A stretch of 64,000 nucleotides of DNA from Crocinitomicaceae bacterium. Lineage in GTDB: Bacteria; Bacteroidota; Bacteroidia; Flavobacteriales_D; Crocinitomicaceae. The notes beneath the pieces were generated by a model. The model was not told where the DNA came from. It saw nothing but the letters and a program-made list of their open reading frames with translations, and did no database searches. Made by a program: the position numbers and the translations under genes. Positions 53,931-62,708 of the stretch are shown one piece after another. How positions within the stretch are numbered: the stretch's first letter is position 1; the number at the start of each line of letters is the position of its first letter. The stretch covers positions 186,001 to 250,000 of the forward strand of contig JACJYW010000008.1 of assembly GCA_020635955.1 (NCBI GenBank). The letters are read 5' to 3'.

Positions 53931-54782
53931 ATGAAGCATTTGATCGTTTTAATTTTATTGAGTCTGACATATTATGCTCAATCCACCATTGTACTGGATA
54001 CTTTATTTATTAATAAAGACACGGCTACAGTGACTGGTTTCAATTATCAGTTTTGCGTATTTAATGATTCATCTGACTTTAAATTGGTCAATCATACTTT
54101 TGAGATCTCATCAAATGATACGCTACAATTGCATATTATTAATAATGATACATTGGATCACACTTTTCAAATTGACGGAGTATTAGAAACCGCTAATAAT
54201 GTAAATGCCTTATCCTTTGGCGATTTTCAAATTGTCTTACCTTCGGATGGCGCCTTCAGATATTATTCATCTGTTCCTTATGGACATTTACTTGGTGCAT
54301 CAGGAGTTATCATTAAAGGATTTCAAAACTATCCGGTGTATTGTTGGAATATGTTTGATCAATCGGATACATTGTCTTACGAAATTGCTGAAACAACAAC
54401 GGGATCTACTCCCTTAGATTATATGCCCAATTTGTTCAGTATTAATCTTAAAACTCATCCTAGTCTTGAATTCGATACGCTTGCCAAGATCGTTCAACAG
54501 GTAGGAGACACAATTTATATTGCTACCATCAATTCTGGTCAAATGGAACATACGCTGCATTATCATGGATTTCACGTGACCATTATTGATGCGTCAGTCA
54601 ATACAATAATGAATAACTGGAAAAAGGATTCTTATCCACTTAAAAAAGGCGAAGTTGTTTTTGTGCAATTGGTGGCAGATCAACCGGGTATATATCCGGT
54701 GCATGAGCATAATCTGATTAATGTTACCAATTCAGGCGTTTATCCAGGAGGGATGTTGAACCTAATTGAAATTCAACCGTGA
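53931..54782 (+). CDS. Cupredoxin-like protein, partial multicopper oxidase set (A)
   Basis: A 283-residue exported protein (signal MKHLIVLILLSLTYYAQS) with two cupredoxin-like domains. The first keeps the fold pattern (LDHTFQIDG, PYGHLLGASGVIIKG) but has lost the second His of HxH and the YHSH pair. The second carries EHTLHYHGFH (around 206) and VHEHN (around 258), which correspond to the HxxHxHG and HCH motifs of multicopper oxidases, except that the type 1 copper Cys is Glu. It thus retains trinuclear-type ligands but not the blue copper site. Its stop overlaps the next start (GTGA). Confidence 0.8.
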   Translation: MKHLIVLILLSLTYYAQSTIVLDTLFINKDTATVTGFNYQFCVFNDSSDFKLVNHTFEISSNDTLQLHIINNDTLDHTFQIDGVLETANNVNALSFGDFQIVLPSDGAFRYYSSVPYGHLLGASGVIIKGFQNYPVYCWNMFDQSDTLSYEIAETTTGSTPLDYMPNLFSINLKTHPSLEFDTLAKIVQQVGDTIYIATINSGQMEHTLHYHGFHVTIIDASVNTIMNNWKKDSYPLKKGEVVFVQLVADQPGIYPVHEHNLINVTNSGVYPGGMLNLIEIQP

Positions 54783-55939
54783 GAGTTTTATTTTTTATAC
54801 TAATTCTTTCCCTATCATTTAAAGGGAGTTCACAACATGTAGATGTTTGGTTAGGAGCAAAGATGGATGGTGTTCATTACCTCGATAACGGTAATAATGT
54901 TCAGATTTGGGGATATGGATATTATTCACCAGGCTTGTGGGTGGCATCTTTACCAGGTCCAACTCTTGAATTCACGCAAGGTGATAGTGTTAACTTATTC
55001 TTTATCAACTCATCACCCGAACATCATACAATTCATTTACACGGGCTGGACGTATCCACTGATGAAGATGGTGTACCTACTACTTCATTTTCTGTAGGCC
55101 CTGGAGACACTGCTGAGTACAATTTTGTTGCAGCAAATCCTGGAGGATATCTATACCATTGTCATGTTTTAACCACCTTGCATCTCACCATGGGAATGTA
55201 TGGAATGATCGTGATTAAGGCAACAGAGACCAATAAAATGTATAATGGAGGACCTTCATATACTTCAACATATACATTTCTGAATTCAGATATGGATGAG
55301 TCTATCAACACCAATCCATTGTCTCCCGGACCATTCAATGAATTCAAAACGGATTACTTTATGGTCAATGGTTTATCCGGCAACCAACTTTACAATAGTG
55401 TTCCGAATCATGTGTCGGCATATTCAGGAGATAGTGTTTTATTACGTATTGGTAATATCGCTTATACAAAAGTGGAATATATTTTTCCTGAAGAACTAAA
55501 TGCCAAGGCTTACATGAGTGATGGGAGGGTGCTACCCATGTCATTTGATTGCGATACCCTTGTAATCTACCCTGGTGAGAGATATTCAATACTCTTGGTC
55601 CCGACAGCTGATACAGATGAAGATATTAAAGTGAATTCTTACGAAATGAGAAACGATCAACTGGAGTCTACGAATCTTATCAGACTAAATCCTAATCTGG
55701 GAATACCCACCAAATCAAATCAAATTGTTTCTTATTATCCAAATCCCTCAAATGGTTTGATGTACTTTATCTCAGAAAATCCGAATGAAAAATTGGAAAT
55801 TTTTGATCTTAAGGGAGCAATGGTATATCAAGAATATGTAAATGGAAATAGTATTATTCTCGATCTGACAGCTTTACAGAATGGGACCTATGTATTAAGA
55901 TATCTGGATGAATCTTATAAGATCATCCTGCAAAAATAG
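54779..55939 (+). CDS. Multicopper oxidase-like protein with T9SS tail (B)
   Basis: A 386-residue exported protein starting at GTG, with the overlap GTGA joining it to the preceding cupredoxin gene. After a signal peptide comes a first cupredoxin domain with EHHTIHLHG (about 81) and YHCHVLTTLHLTMGMYG (about 126), which contain the trinuclear-type His pair and a type 1 site (His, Cys, Met). A second domain without copper ligands follows (FEMVNGLSG-like, here DYFMVNGLSG), then a T9SS type A tail (YYPNPSNGLMYFI...LDLTALQNGTYVLRYLDE). Its copper ligands complement those of protein A, suggesting a shared function. Confidence 0.85.
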   Translation: MRVLFFILILSLSFKGSSQHVDVWLGAKMDGVHYLDNGNNVQIWGYGYYSPGLWVASLPGPTLEFTQGDSVNLFFINSSPEHHTIHLHGLDVSTDEDGVPTTSFSVGPGDTAEYNFVAANPGGYLYHCHVLTTLHLTMGMYGMIVIKATETNKMYNGGPSYTSTYTFLNSDMDESINTNPLSPGPFNEFKTDYFMVNGLSGNQLYNSVPNHVSAYSGDSVLLRIGNIAYTKVEYIFPEELNAKAYMSDGRVLPMSFDCDTLVIYPGERYSILLVPTADTDEDIKVNSYEMRNDQLESTNLIRLNPNLGIPTKSNQIVSYYPNPSNGLMYFISENPNEKLEIFDLKGAMVYQEYVNGNSIILDLTALQNGTYVLRYLDESYKIILQK

Positions 55940-55941
55940 AT

Positions 55942-56880
55942 CTAAAATTCATGTTTGATCACTTGTAAAATCTCGTAAGTGGCAACATCATAAACATAGA
56001 TCAGTAAATGATAATCAGTATTTAATTCTCCATCAGGAAGTTTGTATGAATAATCTAGATAAACTTTACTCCCCTGTGCATTATCACTTGAAATACTTCT
56101 TCCCCAGGTGAGGTCATCAATACATCCTCTCAAAATATCATGATGATGATAATAACTCACAGCAATACTCGAACTGTCCTGATAATCGATTACTTCATCT
56201 TCTATAAGATAAACAACCATGTTATAACTGTTCGCAGAAAGATCCTCAAGGAACTCAACTTCTGTATGTAGGAAAAGTCCGTTAGTTTCTGTGTAAAAAT
56301 TACTCTGTGCCTGGATGTTTACCTTAAGATCATTTGCAGTTAGTATATCAGTTACTTTTCCCTGCCATTCAGTGTAAAACTGGAACATATCAGTACCGGT
56401 GAAATTGATACGATTTAAGTTTCCCTGTGGATTTCCGAAAAACCCATAACTACCTCCACCAAAAGTTTGTCCATATTCTATGCCTTCATCACAATAAAAT
56501 ATCGAACAATATTTGTTGTTTGGATTTGAAGCCTGACCACAATCAGATGCGGTAGTCTGGAAACTTGATAAACCTGACGGAGCTGCATGTACAGAAGCCA
56601 CAAAAACCCTATCAGTGTTTGCTTGTTCTATATTATAAGCTTCCCAACCGGCTGCTGGGCAATTCGGACACCTGTGTCCAGTATAATCTTCTAATAATAT
56701 ATTTCTATCAGTATTTGTGTTTGCTGCGAATGTTGGTGTAACATAATCTTCCCAATTACCAGGATATAAAGTAGTATCCAACAAAATGGCAGGTTTGATT
56801 GGTTCTTCAACTTTGTCACAAGATGTGAATACTAAGTTTAGCGCTATTAAGGCAAATAAAAATATTCGAGCTCTTTTCAT
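55942..56880 (-). CDS. Omp28-like lipoprotein with CPNC motif
   Basis: A 312-residue lipoprotein (signal ending VFTSC, Cys21) of the Omp28-related family. LLEDYTGHRCPNCPAAGWE carries a thioredoxin-like CPNC at 71-74, followed by ARVFVASVHAAP-type strand. The family has a thioredoxin-like core and is linked to outer-membrane attachment in Porphyromonas. It is third in the unit tlpA-like, DUF6029, Omp28 (9-base gap from the previous gene). The stop lies 2 bases from that of the convergent cupredoxin gene. Confidence 0.85.
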   Translation of the reverse strand: MKRARIFLFALIALNLVFTSCDKVEEPIKPAILLDTTLYPGNWEDYVTPTFAANTNTDRNILLEDYTGHRCPNCPAAGWEAYNIEQANTDRVFVASVHAAPSGLSSFQTTASDCGQASNPNNKYCSIFYCDEGIEYGQTFGGGSYGFFGNPQGNLNRINFTGTDMFQFYTEWQGKVTDILTANDLKVNIQAQSNFYTETNGLFLHTEVEFLEDLSANSYNMVVYLIEDEVIDYQDSSSIAVSYYHHHDILRGCIDDLTWGRSISSDNAQGSKVYLDYSYKLPDGELNTDYHLLIYVYDVATYEILQVIKHEF

Positions 56881-56889
56881 ATTTACAAT

Positions 56890-58554
56890 TTAGAAGCTTG
56901 AAGTAAACGTAATAGTGAGACCATTTGTTGCTGGTACAGGTCTACAAACTCCTCCAATACAGAAAATACCTTCTCTTTGTTTACCATAAGCAACCATGAT
57001 CCTGCTTGCACCCATTATATATCCGGCTGAGCCTAATAGATAATGCAATCTGTAAGCTGGATTTGGATGACCATAATTATACTGATCCATCACAGCAAAG
57101 AAGAAATGAGGAGATACATTATATTCGATCAACCAAGTAGCCCAATCTCCTTTATCCTGTTTTTCACCGTCTACTTTCTTCGTCCATAATCCTTGCAATT
57201 CTGCTCTAATTGAGTGTTTTCTATTAATAGCATATTGCACATCCAGCACAGCAATATGGCAATTAACAAAACCGTGAGCATCCTTGGAAACTACATTCAC
57301 GTTATTGTTAAAATCAAAATGGAAGTACTTAACTGTTCCTTTCCAGTGCTTGTTAAACTTACGTTTGATCTCGATATTGAAGTCTCTGTAATATAAACTG
57401 TCGCTTTTTTCAAATAACCCGGTATGGTAGGTCACTCTTGACGAGTCTAGAGGACTGATATCTTTAGTGTGTCTTATTGGTTGATATGCAGTGGCAAAAT
57501 TCACGCTAATATCAGTACCATATTTACCACCGAGTTTAGAACCCTTGGGAATCTTATAGAATACATCCACTTGAAAAGCTACTTCACCTACTGGTTGAGT
57601 TGCGTATGGATATAGAGTTGCAGCAAGATTGTACGTATGGGTTTTAGTCAAAGCCGGCATGAAATTGATATTCAAGTCAGTTAGCGTGGCGTCTGGATCA
57701 ACACGATAGCTCATATTATCGATCGACTTACCTTGAACAATTATTCCAAAGCCTTTTCTTGAATAACCAAAATTGATAAATGCACCGTGCCCATTGTTAA
57801 AAACATACTTATTATCAAAAGACGGGTCATTCTCTTTAATTATGTATTCGGCCCCAAGAAAGAATTTGTCATATTTCATATCGATCCTACCACCATATGA
57901 ACCAACATTTTTAGGCATGTTGTATAATGCATTTGTTGCATTTTGGTATTTACTTACGAAGCTTCCTCCAATGGTCATTTTAAATTTAGAAGAATCAAGT
58001 AAACCAAGGAATGTTGAGAAATCTATTTCACCGTCAAATCCTCTAACTAATCCATCCGCATTTTCCAATTTACTATTGAAATTATACCTCATTTTTCCAT
58101 AAACAGCCTTTAAGGTAATTCCAGGAACAGGCATAACTTTCAGGTGCAAACCGTCCATGGCATTATCAATACCGAGTTGCCTTTGCTCGTACGAACGAAA
58201 GATCATCCCAGACCCAAATTGATCATAAAAATTCCCGGCTGTGAATTCTACTTTTTCATGACTGTACCCTACATATCGATACCCAATTCCAGTTCCGGCA
58301 AAACGTGCTGGATATCCCAAAATATGAGGTAAATAAGATTCAAATCGTGTGCCTGCTCTAAATCCTTTCCAGGAATAATTCACCAGGGCATAGGTATTTA
58401 GCACTGTTTTCTCAGATGGTTGTTGAGCACCAATTAAAGTGTCCTCATTCAAATACTGAAATGTAGATTCAATATTTCCTGAAATGTTTGGTCCTAAAAC
58501 CTGTGCATTAGAAACAACTGACAAAAAAATAAAAGGAAGAATAAATTTCTTCAT
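56890..58554 (-). CDS. DUF6029-like beta-barrel protein
   Basis: A 554-residue exported protein (signal MKKFILPFIFLSVVSNAQ) made of alternating amphipathic strands ending in aromatic Phe (LTITFTSSF), typical of outer-membrane barrels. The pattern FRAGTRFESYLPHILGYPA and YDQFGSGMIFRSYEQRQLG matches the Bacteroidota DUF6029 family as I recall it. No enzymatic motif. It is 37 bases after the TlpA-like gene and 9 before the Omp28 gene, so the three are probably one operon. A transport or assembly role is inference. Confidence 0.82.
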   Translation of the reverse strand: MKKFILPFIFLSVVSNAQVLGPNISGNIESTFQYLNEDTLIGAQQPSEKTVLNTYALVNYSWKGFRAGTRFESYLPHILGYPARFAGTGIGYRYVGYSHEKVEFTAGNFYDQFGSGMIFRSYEQRQLGIDNAMDGLHLKVMPVPGITLKAVYGKMRYNFNSKLENADGLVRGFDGEIDFSTFLGLLDSSKFKMTIGGSFVSKYQNATNALYNMPKNVGSYGGRIDMKYDKFFLGAEYIIKENDPSFDNKYVFNNGHGAFINFGYSRKGFGIIVQGKSIDNMSYRVDPDATLTDLNINFMPALTKTHTYNLAATLYPYATQPVGEVAFQVDVFYKIPKGSKLGGKYGTDISVNFATAYQPIRHTKDISPLDSSRVTYHTGLFEKSDSLYYRDFNIEIKRKFNKHWKGTVKYFHFDFNNNVNVVSKDAHGFVNCHIAVLDVQYAINRKHSIRAELQGLWTKKVDGEKQDKGDWATWLIEYNVSPHFFFAVMDQYNYGHPNPAYRLHYLLGSAGYIMGASRIMVAYGKQREGIFCIGGVCRPVPATNGLTITFTSSF

Positions 58555-58591
58555 TGTAGACTAAAAATGGATTTTGGATGGGAAATTAAAA

Positions 58592-59104
58592 TTATTTTTT
58601 CGAGACTTTTAGAATTTCGTCATAAAGTTCTTCTTCGTCACCTGGTACGTAATTGTTGTGTGAATAAACTATGTTTCCTTCACCGTCCAATAAGAAGGTG
58701 TGAGGAACAAAATTTACACCTAGAGCTCTTTTAAAATCACCGTTTACGTCCATCCAAATATCATATTCCCAGCCAGATGCATTAACATAAGGTTCAACCA
58801 TTTTAGTTGTTTTTTGATCATCAACAGATACAGCCACCAGTTTAACTCCGGTTTCTTCTTGCCAATCTTCGTATTCATCAGCAATAGTATTTAACTCCAG
58901 TTTACAAGGTTTACACCATGTTGCCCAAAAATTGACAACAATGGGATTACCGTCATTACTTACTTCAGCAGTATTAATGGTATTTCCAGCCATATCTTTA
59001 ATGGTTACAGCTGGTAACTTCTTACCTTTTTTATCATCATCATCCGGCATGAATGAAAGAATAACTAAAGCGGCTACAGGTAATAATAGTATTATTTTTT
59101 TCAT
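58592..59104 (-). CDS. TlpA-like thiol-disulfide oxidoreductase
   Basis: A 170-residue thioredoxin-fold protein with an N-terminal hydrophobic anchor (IILLLPVAALVILSFM) and the redox motif NFWATWCKPCKLE, Cys64 and Cys67. The cis-proline segment is probably FVPHTFLLDGEG. Typical of periplasmic reductants or oxidants that act in cytochrome c assembly or protein folding. It begins the three-gene unit with the DUF6029 and Omp28-like genes. No CcdA/DsbD partner is in the window. Confidence 0.92.
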   Translation of the reverse strand: MKKIILLLPVAALVILSFMPDDDDKKGKKLPAVTIKDMAGNTINTAEVSNDGNPIVVNFWATWCKPCKLELNTIADEYEDWQEETGVKLVAVSVDDQKTTKMVEPYVNASGWEYDIWMDVNGDFKRALGVNFVPHTFLLDGEGNIVYSHNNYVPGDEEELYDEILKVSKK

Positions 59105-59283
59105 GGTTTAATTTTCTGTGGTATAACGCAAAAAGCGGACCATTTTGCTCTATAAGGTAAAGATAATGGAATTGAGGAGTTTGTAAAATTTCAAATCGGA
59201 ATAAAACTTGAATTCCTAAATAAAGAATTGATCTTGAAAAGACTTTATTTATATAGGGAAATTGAAAATAATCTTGAACTGTT

Positions 59284-59324
59284 AAAAAAAGAAAGCCCTT
59301 CTACCTTTTGGCAGAAGGGCTTTC
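59284..59324 (-). terminator. Terminator of the T9SS thioredoxin-like gene
   Basis: A perfect 12-bp stem (GAAAGCCCTTCT at 59291-59302, AGAAGGGCTTTC at 59313-59324) with a T run on the minus strand after it. Confidence 0.85.
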
Positions 59325-59343
59325 AATATATTATCTGTTATTC

Positions 59344-60897
59344 TTATTTAATAACGGAAACTTTTTGAGTAATGATGTTACCATCAACATTTACGTTGAT
59401 CATGTAAATTCCAGCTTCTAAGTTAGTTGTACCAATCTCAACAGTTTGGAAACCGTTAACTTCTCCCATATTGTCAGAGAAAACGATTTGACCTACTGCG
59501 TTATACATTTGTACAGTTACGTTTGAAGCAGCAGTCAAATTGAATTGAACTGTTGTCATATCTACAGCCGGATTAGGGAATACGTTGAAAGCATCCATTG
59601 ATTCAATTTCTTCGAACCCAACGCCAGTACCAGCAGATGTGATTTCGAATGTTAACCAATAACCTGAACCATAATCAATATCCATAGTCGTTTGAGCAGA
59701 TGTAGAGTTATTTGAAATAACAATTGAACCATCATCTGAAGTAGTAGAAGATGAGTTTGTCATTCCATCACCATAGTTATCAAACATGTATAAGTGGTAG
59801 CAACCAGCAGCAAGGCTAACATACTGGAAATAATCACCAGTATTTGAGTTCGTCCAGGTTCCGATATTGTGGAAGTCAATTTGACCTGGGTATGTACCAG
59901 CACCGAACATTGGATATGCAGCAAAAGGATCAGTTTCCTGAACTGTACCTGAAGCGAATCCCATACCTACTTCTTCTCCATAATTATCAAAATCCAAAGT
60001 GATTGTGATATCCCCAGTACCTAAGTCAGCAGCAACCTGTGCAGAAGTTACAGCACTAGCAGCATCATTTGATAAATTATCATTTGAAGTAGTAATAGTA
60101 ATAGTAATATTGTTGTTACCAGTATTAAGGTTTCCGTTACCTAAACTAACTTCTGTAGCTTCATATGGGTCTAAAGATAAGTTAGCATTTGTTGATGCGA
60201 TAACAGTAGCACCAACTGTAGCCTCTAAAGTGTAAGTACCATTGATAGCTGTAGTTGAGTAGTTTTGAACCACTGCTTTGATCTCAGTAGAAGCAGTACC
60301 ACCCGAAGGACAAACTGTTACATTGGCATCAGTTGTATTTTCAAGTACTCTTGGATCATTTGAGTTTGACGCTAAACCACCGCAGTTATTAACAGCAGCA
60401 GCCCATTGAGAAGCCGAAGCCTGACCTACTTCAGTAACTGTTCTGTCTGGACAAACCAAAACCAAAGTTGGATAATACCCAAGGTTGAACATGTCAGCAA
60501 TATTATCATTATTGCTCATTGGATATGGAGTACCTGTAATCCAGTCACCTTGAGAGTTTCCTCCACCATCCATTGAAGATTCAGGAGTAGAATCATCAGC
60601 TTCAACAGCATAGATCTTTACCTGACCTGTTCCGCCGTCACCAATATTGTTATAAACAGTTTCTAAAGTACCTCCAGTGTGGTAAGACCAGCAAGGAGAA
60701 CACCAAACAGCAAATAAATCAATGATCACAGGTTTTCCTGCGTCTAATTGTGCATCAATGTCGTGAGTTGGAGAACCCCCGAATTGAGTTAAAACCAAAC
60801 CTCCAGGATAAACCCCATTGTCCGGAAGCTGAGCATTAGCTTGGCTACCAACTACTAACGCGCCGGCAACCATAATAGATTGTAAAACTTTTTTCAT
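59344..60897 (-). CDS. T9SS-exported thioredoxin-like protein
   Basis: A 517-residue exported protein (signal MKKVLQSIMVAGALVVGSQANAQ). A thioredoxin-like domain follows at once, with IIDLFAVWCSPCWSYH (Cys66, Cys69). Next come CARDB-like and other beta-rich repeats (TEIKAVVQNYSTTAINGTYT; DNYGDGMTNSSSTTSDDG). The last 80 residues are a T9SS type A tail (NVFPNPAVDMTTVQFNLT...NLEAGIYMINVNVDG). A surface-exposed redox protein is thus predicted. The upstream minus-strand gap (60898-61119) holds only weak -7-like boxes such as TACATTTG. Confidence 0.9.
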   Translation of the reverse strand: MKKVLQSIMVAGALVVGSQANAQLPDNGVYPGGLVLTQFGGSPTHDIDAQLDAGKPVIIDLFAVWCSPCWSYHTGGTLETVYNNIGDGGTGQVKIYAVEADDSTPESSMDGGGNSQGDWITGTPYPMSNNDNIADMFNLGYYPTLVLVCPDRTVTEVGQASASQWAAAVNNCGGLASNSNDPRVLENTTDANVTVCPSGGTASTEIKAVVQNYSTTAINGTYTLEATVGATVIASTNANLSLDPYEATEVSLGNGNLNTGNNNITITITTSNDNLSNDAASAVTSAQVAADLGTGDITITLDFDNYGEEVGMGFASGTVQETDPFAAYPMFGAGTYPGQIDFHNIGTWTNSNTGDYFQYVSLAAGCYHLYMFDNYGDGMTNSSSTTSDDGSIVISNNSTSAQTTMDIDYGSGYWLTFEITSAGTGVGFEEIESMDAFNVFPNPAVDMTTVQFNLTAASNVTVQMYNAVGQIVFSDNMGEVNGFQTVEIGTTNLEAGIYMINVNVDGNIITQKVSVIK

Positions 60898-61119
60898 GAT
60901 AAATTAAGTTATTTAAATTTTTAGTTTTTTGATTAACAAACAGAGTCAATACAAAACAAATGTAAGTCACAAGATTAAATATTCCATTTTCAAGTTCATC
61001 ACATTATTGGTATCCTAAAATTAACAAATTAATGAGAATATTGTAACACATTATAATTTGAGCATGATTTTTGGTATATTTATGTTCAAGAAGAGATTTA
61101 AAAATCCAATTAGTAGCAT

Positions 61120-61848
61120 ATGAAGAAAATTTACACATTATTGTTTTTAGCATTCTTTGCAGGATTCGCGACTGCACAATCATTCGTCATTCATGATGAA
61201 AATGGAGATCTGGTAACTTCGCCTGTTATCACTATTGATAGTGCTTCAACAGTTGAATATGCAACTGCACATTATTATATAGTGAACACTACAGGAGGAG
61301 CATTGAACTGTACCTGGTCGAGAATAAGACGTGCACATGATGCTTCAATCGCAACTGATCAGATCTGTGATGAGATCTTATGCTTTGATGCGGATGATGC
61401 AACAACCTATAACAGACCTTTAACCTTTTCTATTCCTGCTGGGGATTCATCTGTTTTTCAGCCTAAGGTATGGCCTGGTGATGTTGCGGCTTGTGTGATC
61501 TACACGTATAATATTTATTCTGGTTTAGGAAATTTTGAGGATTCAATTCAGATCAAATTCAGATTTGATGCACAGGATTGTTTCTTAAATACTGAACAGA
61601 TTCAAGAGATCAACTATAATGCTTATCCAAATCCAGCATCAGATGTATTCACTGTTGAGATGGCTACAAATGGAAATGACGTTAAACTGATCCTATATAA
61701 TGTTTTAGGAGAGAGAGTTAAATTCCAAAATATGGTTGACGGTAAAAATAATATAAGTCTTTCTGGTTTGAACAATGGAGTTTACTTCTATTCAATTCTT
61801 AGAAATGCGGAAGTCATTGAGACTAAAAAATTGGTGGTAAGAAATTAA
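61120..61848 (+). CDS. Secreted protein with T9SS type A sorting domain
   Basis: A 242-residue exported protein (signal MKKIYTLLFLAFFAGFATAQ). The middle part is beta-rich with four Cys (NCTWSRIRRAHDAS, DQICDEILCFDADD), possibly disulphide-bonded, and of unknown family. The tail NAYPNPASDVFTVEMATNG...LNNGVYFYSILRNAEVIETK is a typical type A sorting domain. It lies divergent from the T9SS thioredoxin-like gene and may share its regulatory gap. A TATATTTA box at 61075-61082 lies 37 bases before the ATG. Confidence 0.85.
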   Translation: MKKIYTLLFLAFFAGFATAQSFVIHDENGDLVTSPVITIDSASTVEYATAHYYIVNTTGGALNCTWSRIRRAHDASIATDQICDEILCFDADDATTYNRPLTFSIPAGDSSVFQPKVWPGDVAACVIYTYNIYSGLGNFEDSIQIKFRFDAQDCFLNTEQIQEINYNAYPNPASDVFTVEMATNGNDVKLILYNVLGERVKFQNMVDGKNNISLSGLNNGVYFYSILRNAEVIETKKLVVRN

Positions 61849-61866
61849 TATTTCGACCTAATAATT

Positions 61867-61897
61867 AAAAAGGAGACCTGTTGAGTCTCCTTTTTTT
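61867..61897 (+). terminator. Terminator after the T9SS gene
   Basis: AAAAGGAGAC pairs with GTCTCCTTTT around CTGTTGA, followed by more T. The T run reaches the stop codon of the convergent sirtuin gene (61896-61898). Confidence 0.85.
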
Positions 61898-62609
61898 ATA
61901 TCGTAATATTGGATTCCTTAATTAATTTTTGAGCAAGTTCTGGTACTTTTTCAGAAGCATTCCCTCTCAAATGGATCAGATTTTTGAATTTCACTGTAGA
62001 AAGTTCATTCAGATCTACGAGATATTTTTTACATGTTTTCTTACATGCATAGATCAAATTAGCCGCAGGGTAAACATTCAGTGAAGTTCCAATGACAATG
62101 AATATATCAGCATCATTTACAATTTTTTCTGCTTCGAACATTTTTGGCACTGCTTCTCCAAACCATACAACATGTGGTCTGAGTTGATATCCTTTTTTTG
62201 AAACATCACCCAATTTAATGTCGGGCCCATTTAGCTTTACTACTTCTGATTCGTCAATTGAACATTGGGCTTTTAGGATTTCACCGTGTAGGTGTAAAAT
62301 GTTCGTTGAGCCTGCTCGCTCATGAAGATCATCTATATTTTGAGTCACTATATGAACATCAAAACTTTTTTCAAGTTCCACCAAAGCAAAATGTGCGTCA
62401 TTAGGTACAGCTTCTAACACCAACTTTCTTCGTTGATTGTAAAAGTCCAAAACCAATGCAGGATTTTTTTCCCAGGCTTCAGGAGTTGCTACTTCGTTAA
62501 TGTCATATTGATCCCACAGGCCACCCTTGTCTCGAAATGTTCCGAGCCCACTTTCCGCACTAATACCGGCACCAGAGAGTACCACCAGTTTTGGCTTATT
62601 GTTTCCCAT
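61896..62609 (-). CDS. cobB: SIR2-family NAD-dependent protein deacylase
   Basis: A 237-residue sirtuin. Motifs: SGAGISAESGLGTFRDKGGL, TQNIDDLHERAG, the catalytic His108 in LHLHGE, RPHVVWFGEAVP and GTSLNVYPAANL. Tyr57-Asn-Gln-Arg60 (YxxR) is the class III signature tied to desuccinylase/demalonylase activity. The zinc-binding cysteine tetrad is missing, with only Cys116 in the region, so the small domain is probably stabilised otherwise, as seen in other Bacteroidota homologues. Acyl-lysines of central enzymes are the expected targets. Confidence 0.93.
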   Translation of the reverse strand: MGNNKPKLVVLSGAGISAESGLGTFRDKGGLWDQYDINEVATPEAWEKNPALVLDFYNQRRKLVLEAVPNDAHFALVELEKSFDVHIVTQNIDDLHERAGSTNILHLHGEILKAQCSIDESEVVKLNGPDIKLGDVSKKGYQLRPHVVWFGEAVPKMFEAEKIVNDADIFIVIGTSLNVYPAANLIYACKKTCKKYLVDLNELSTVKFKNLIHLRGNASEKVPELAQKLIKESNITI

Positions 62610-62708
62610 GGATTTTAACTATAGTCGCTTAAAATTAATCAAATAATTTATACCACTAAGTTTGGCTTTAATTTTTATCTTTACCCCCTTAAAATAAAGG
62701 CATTCAGC

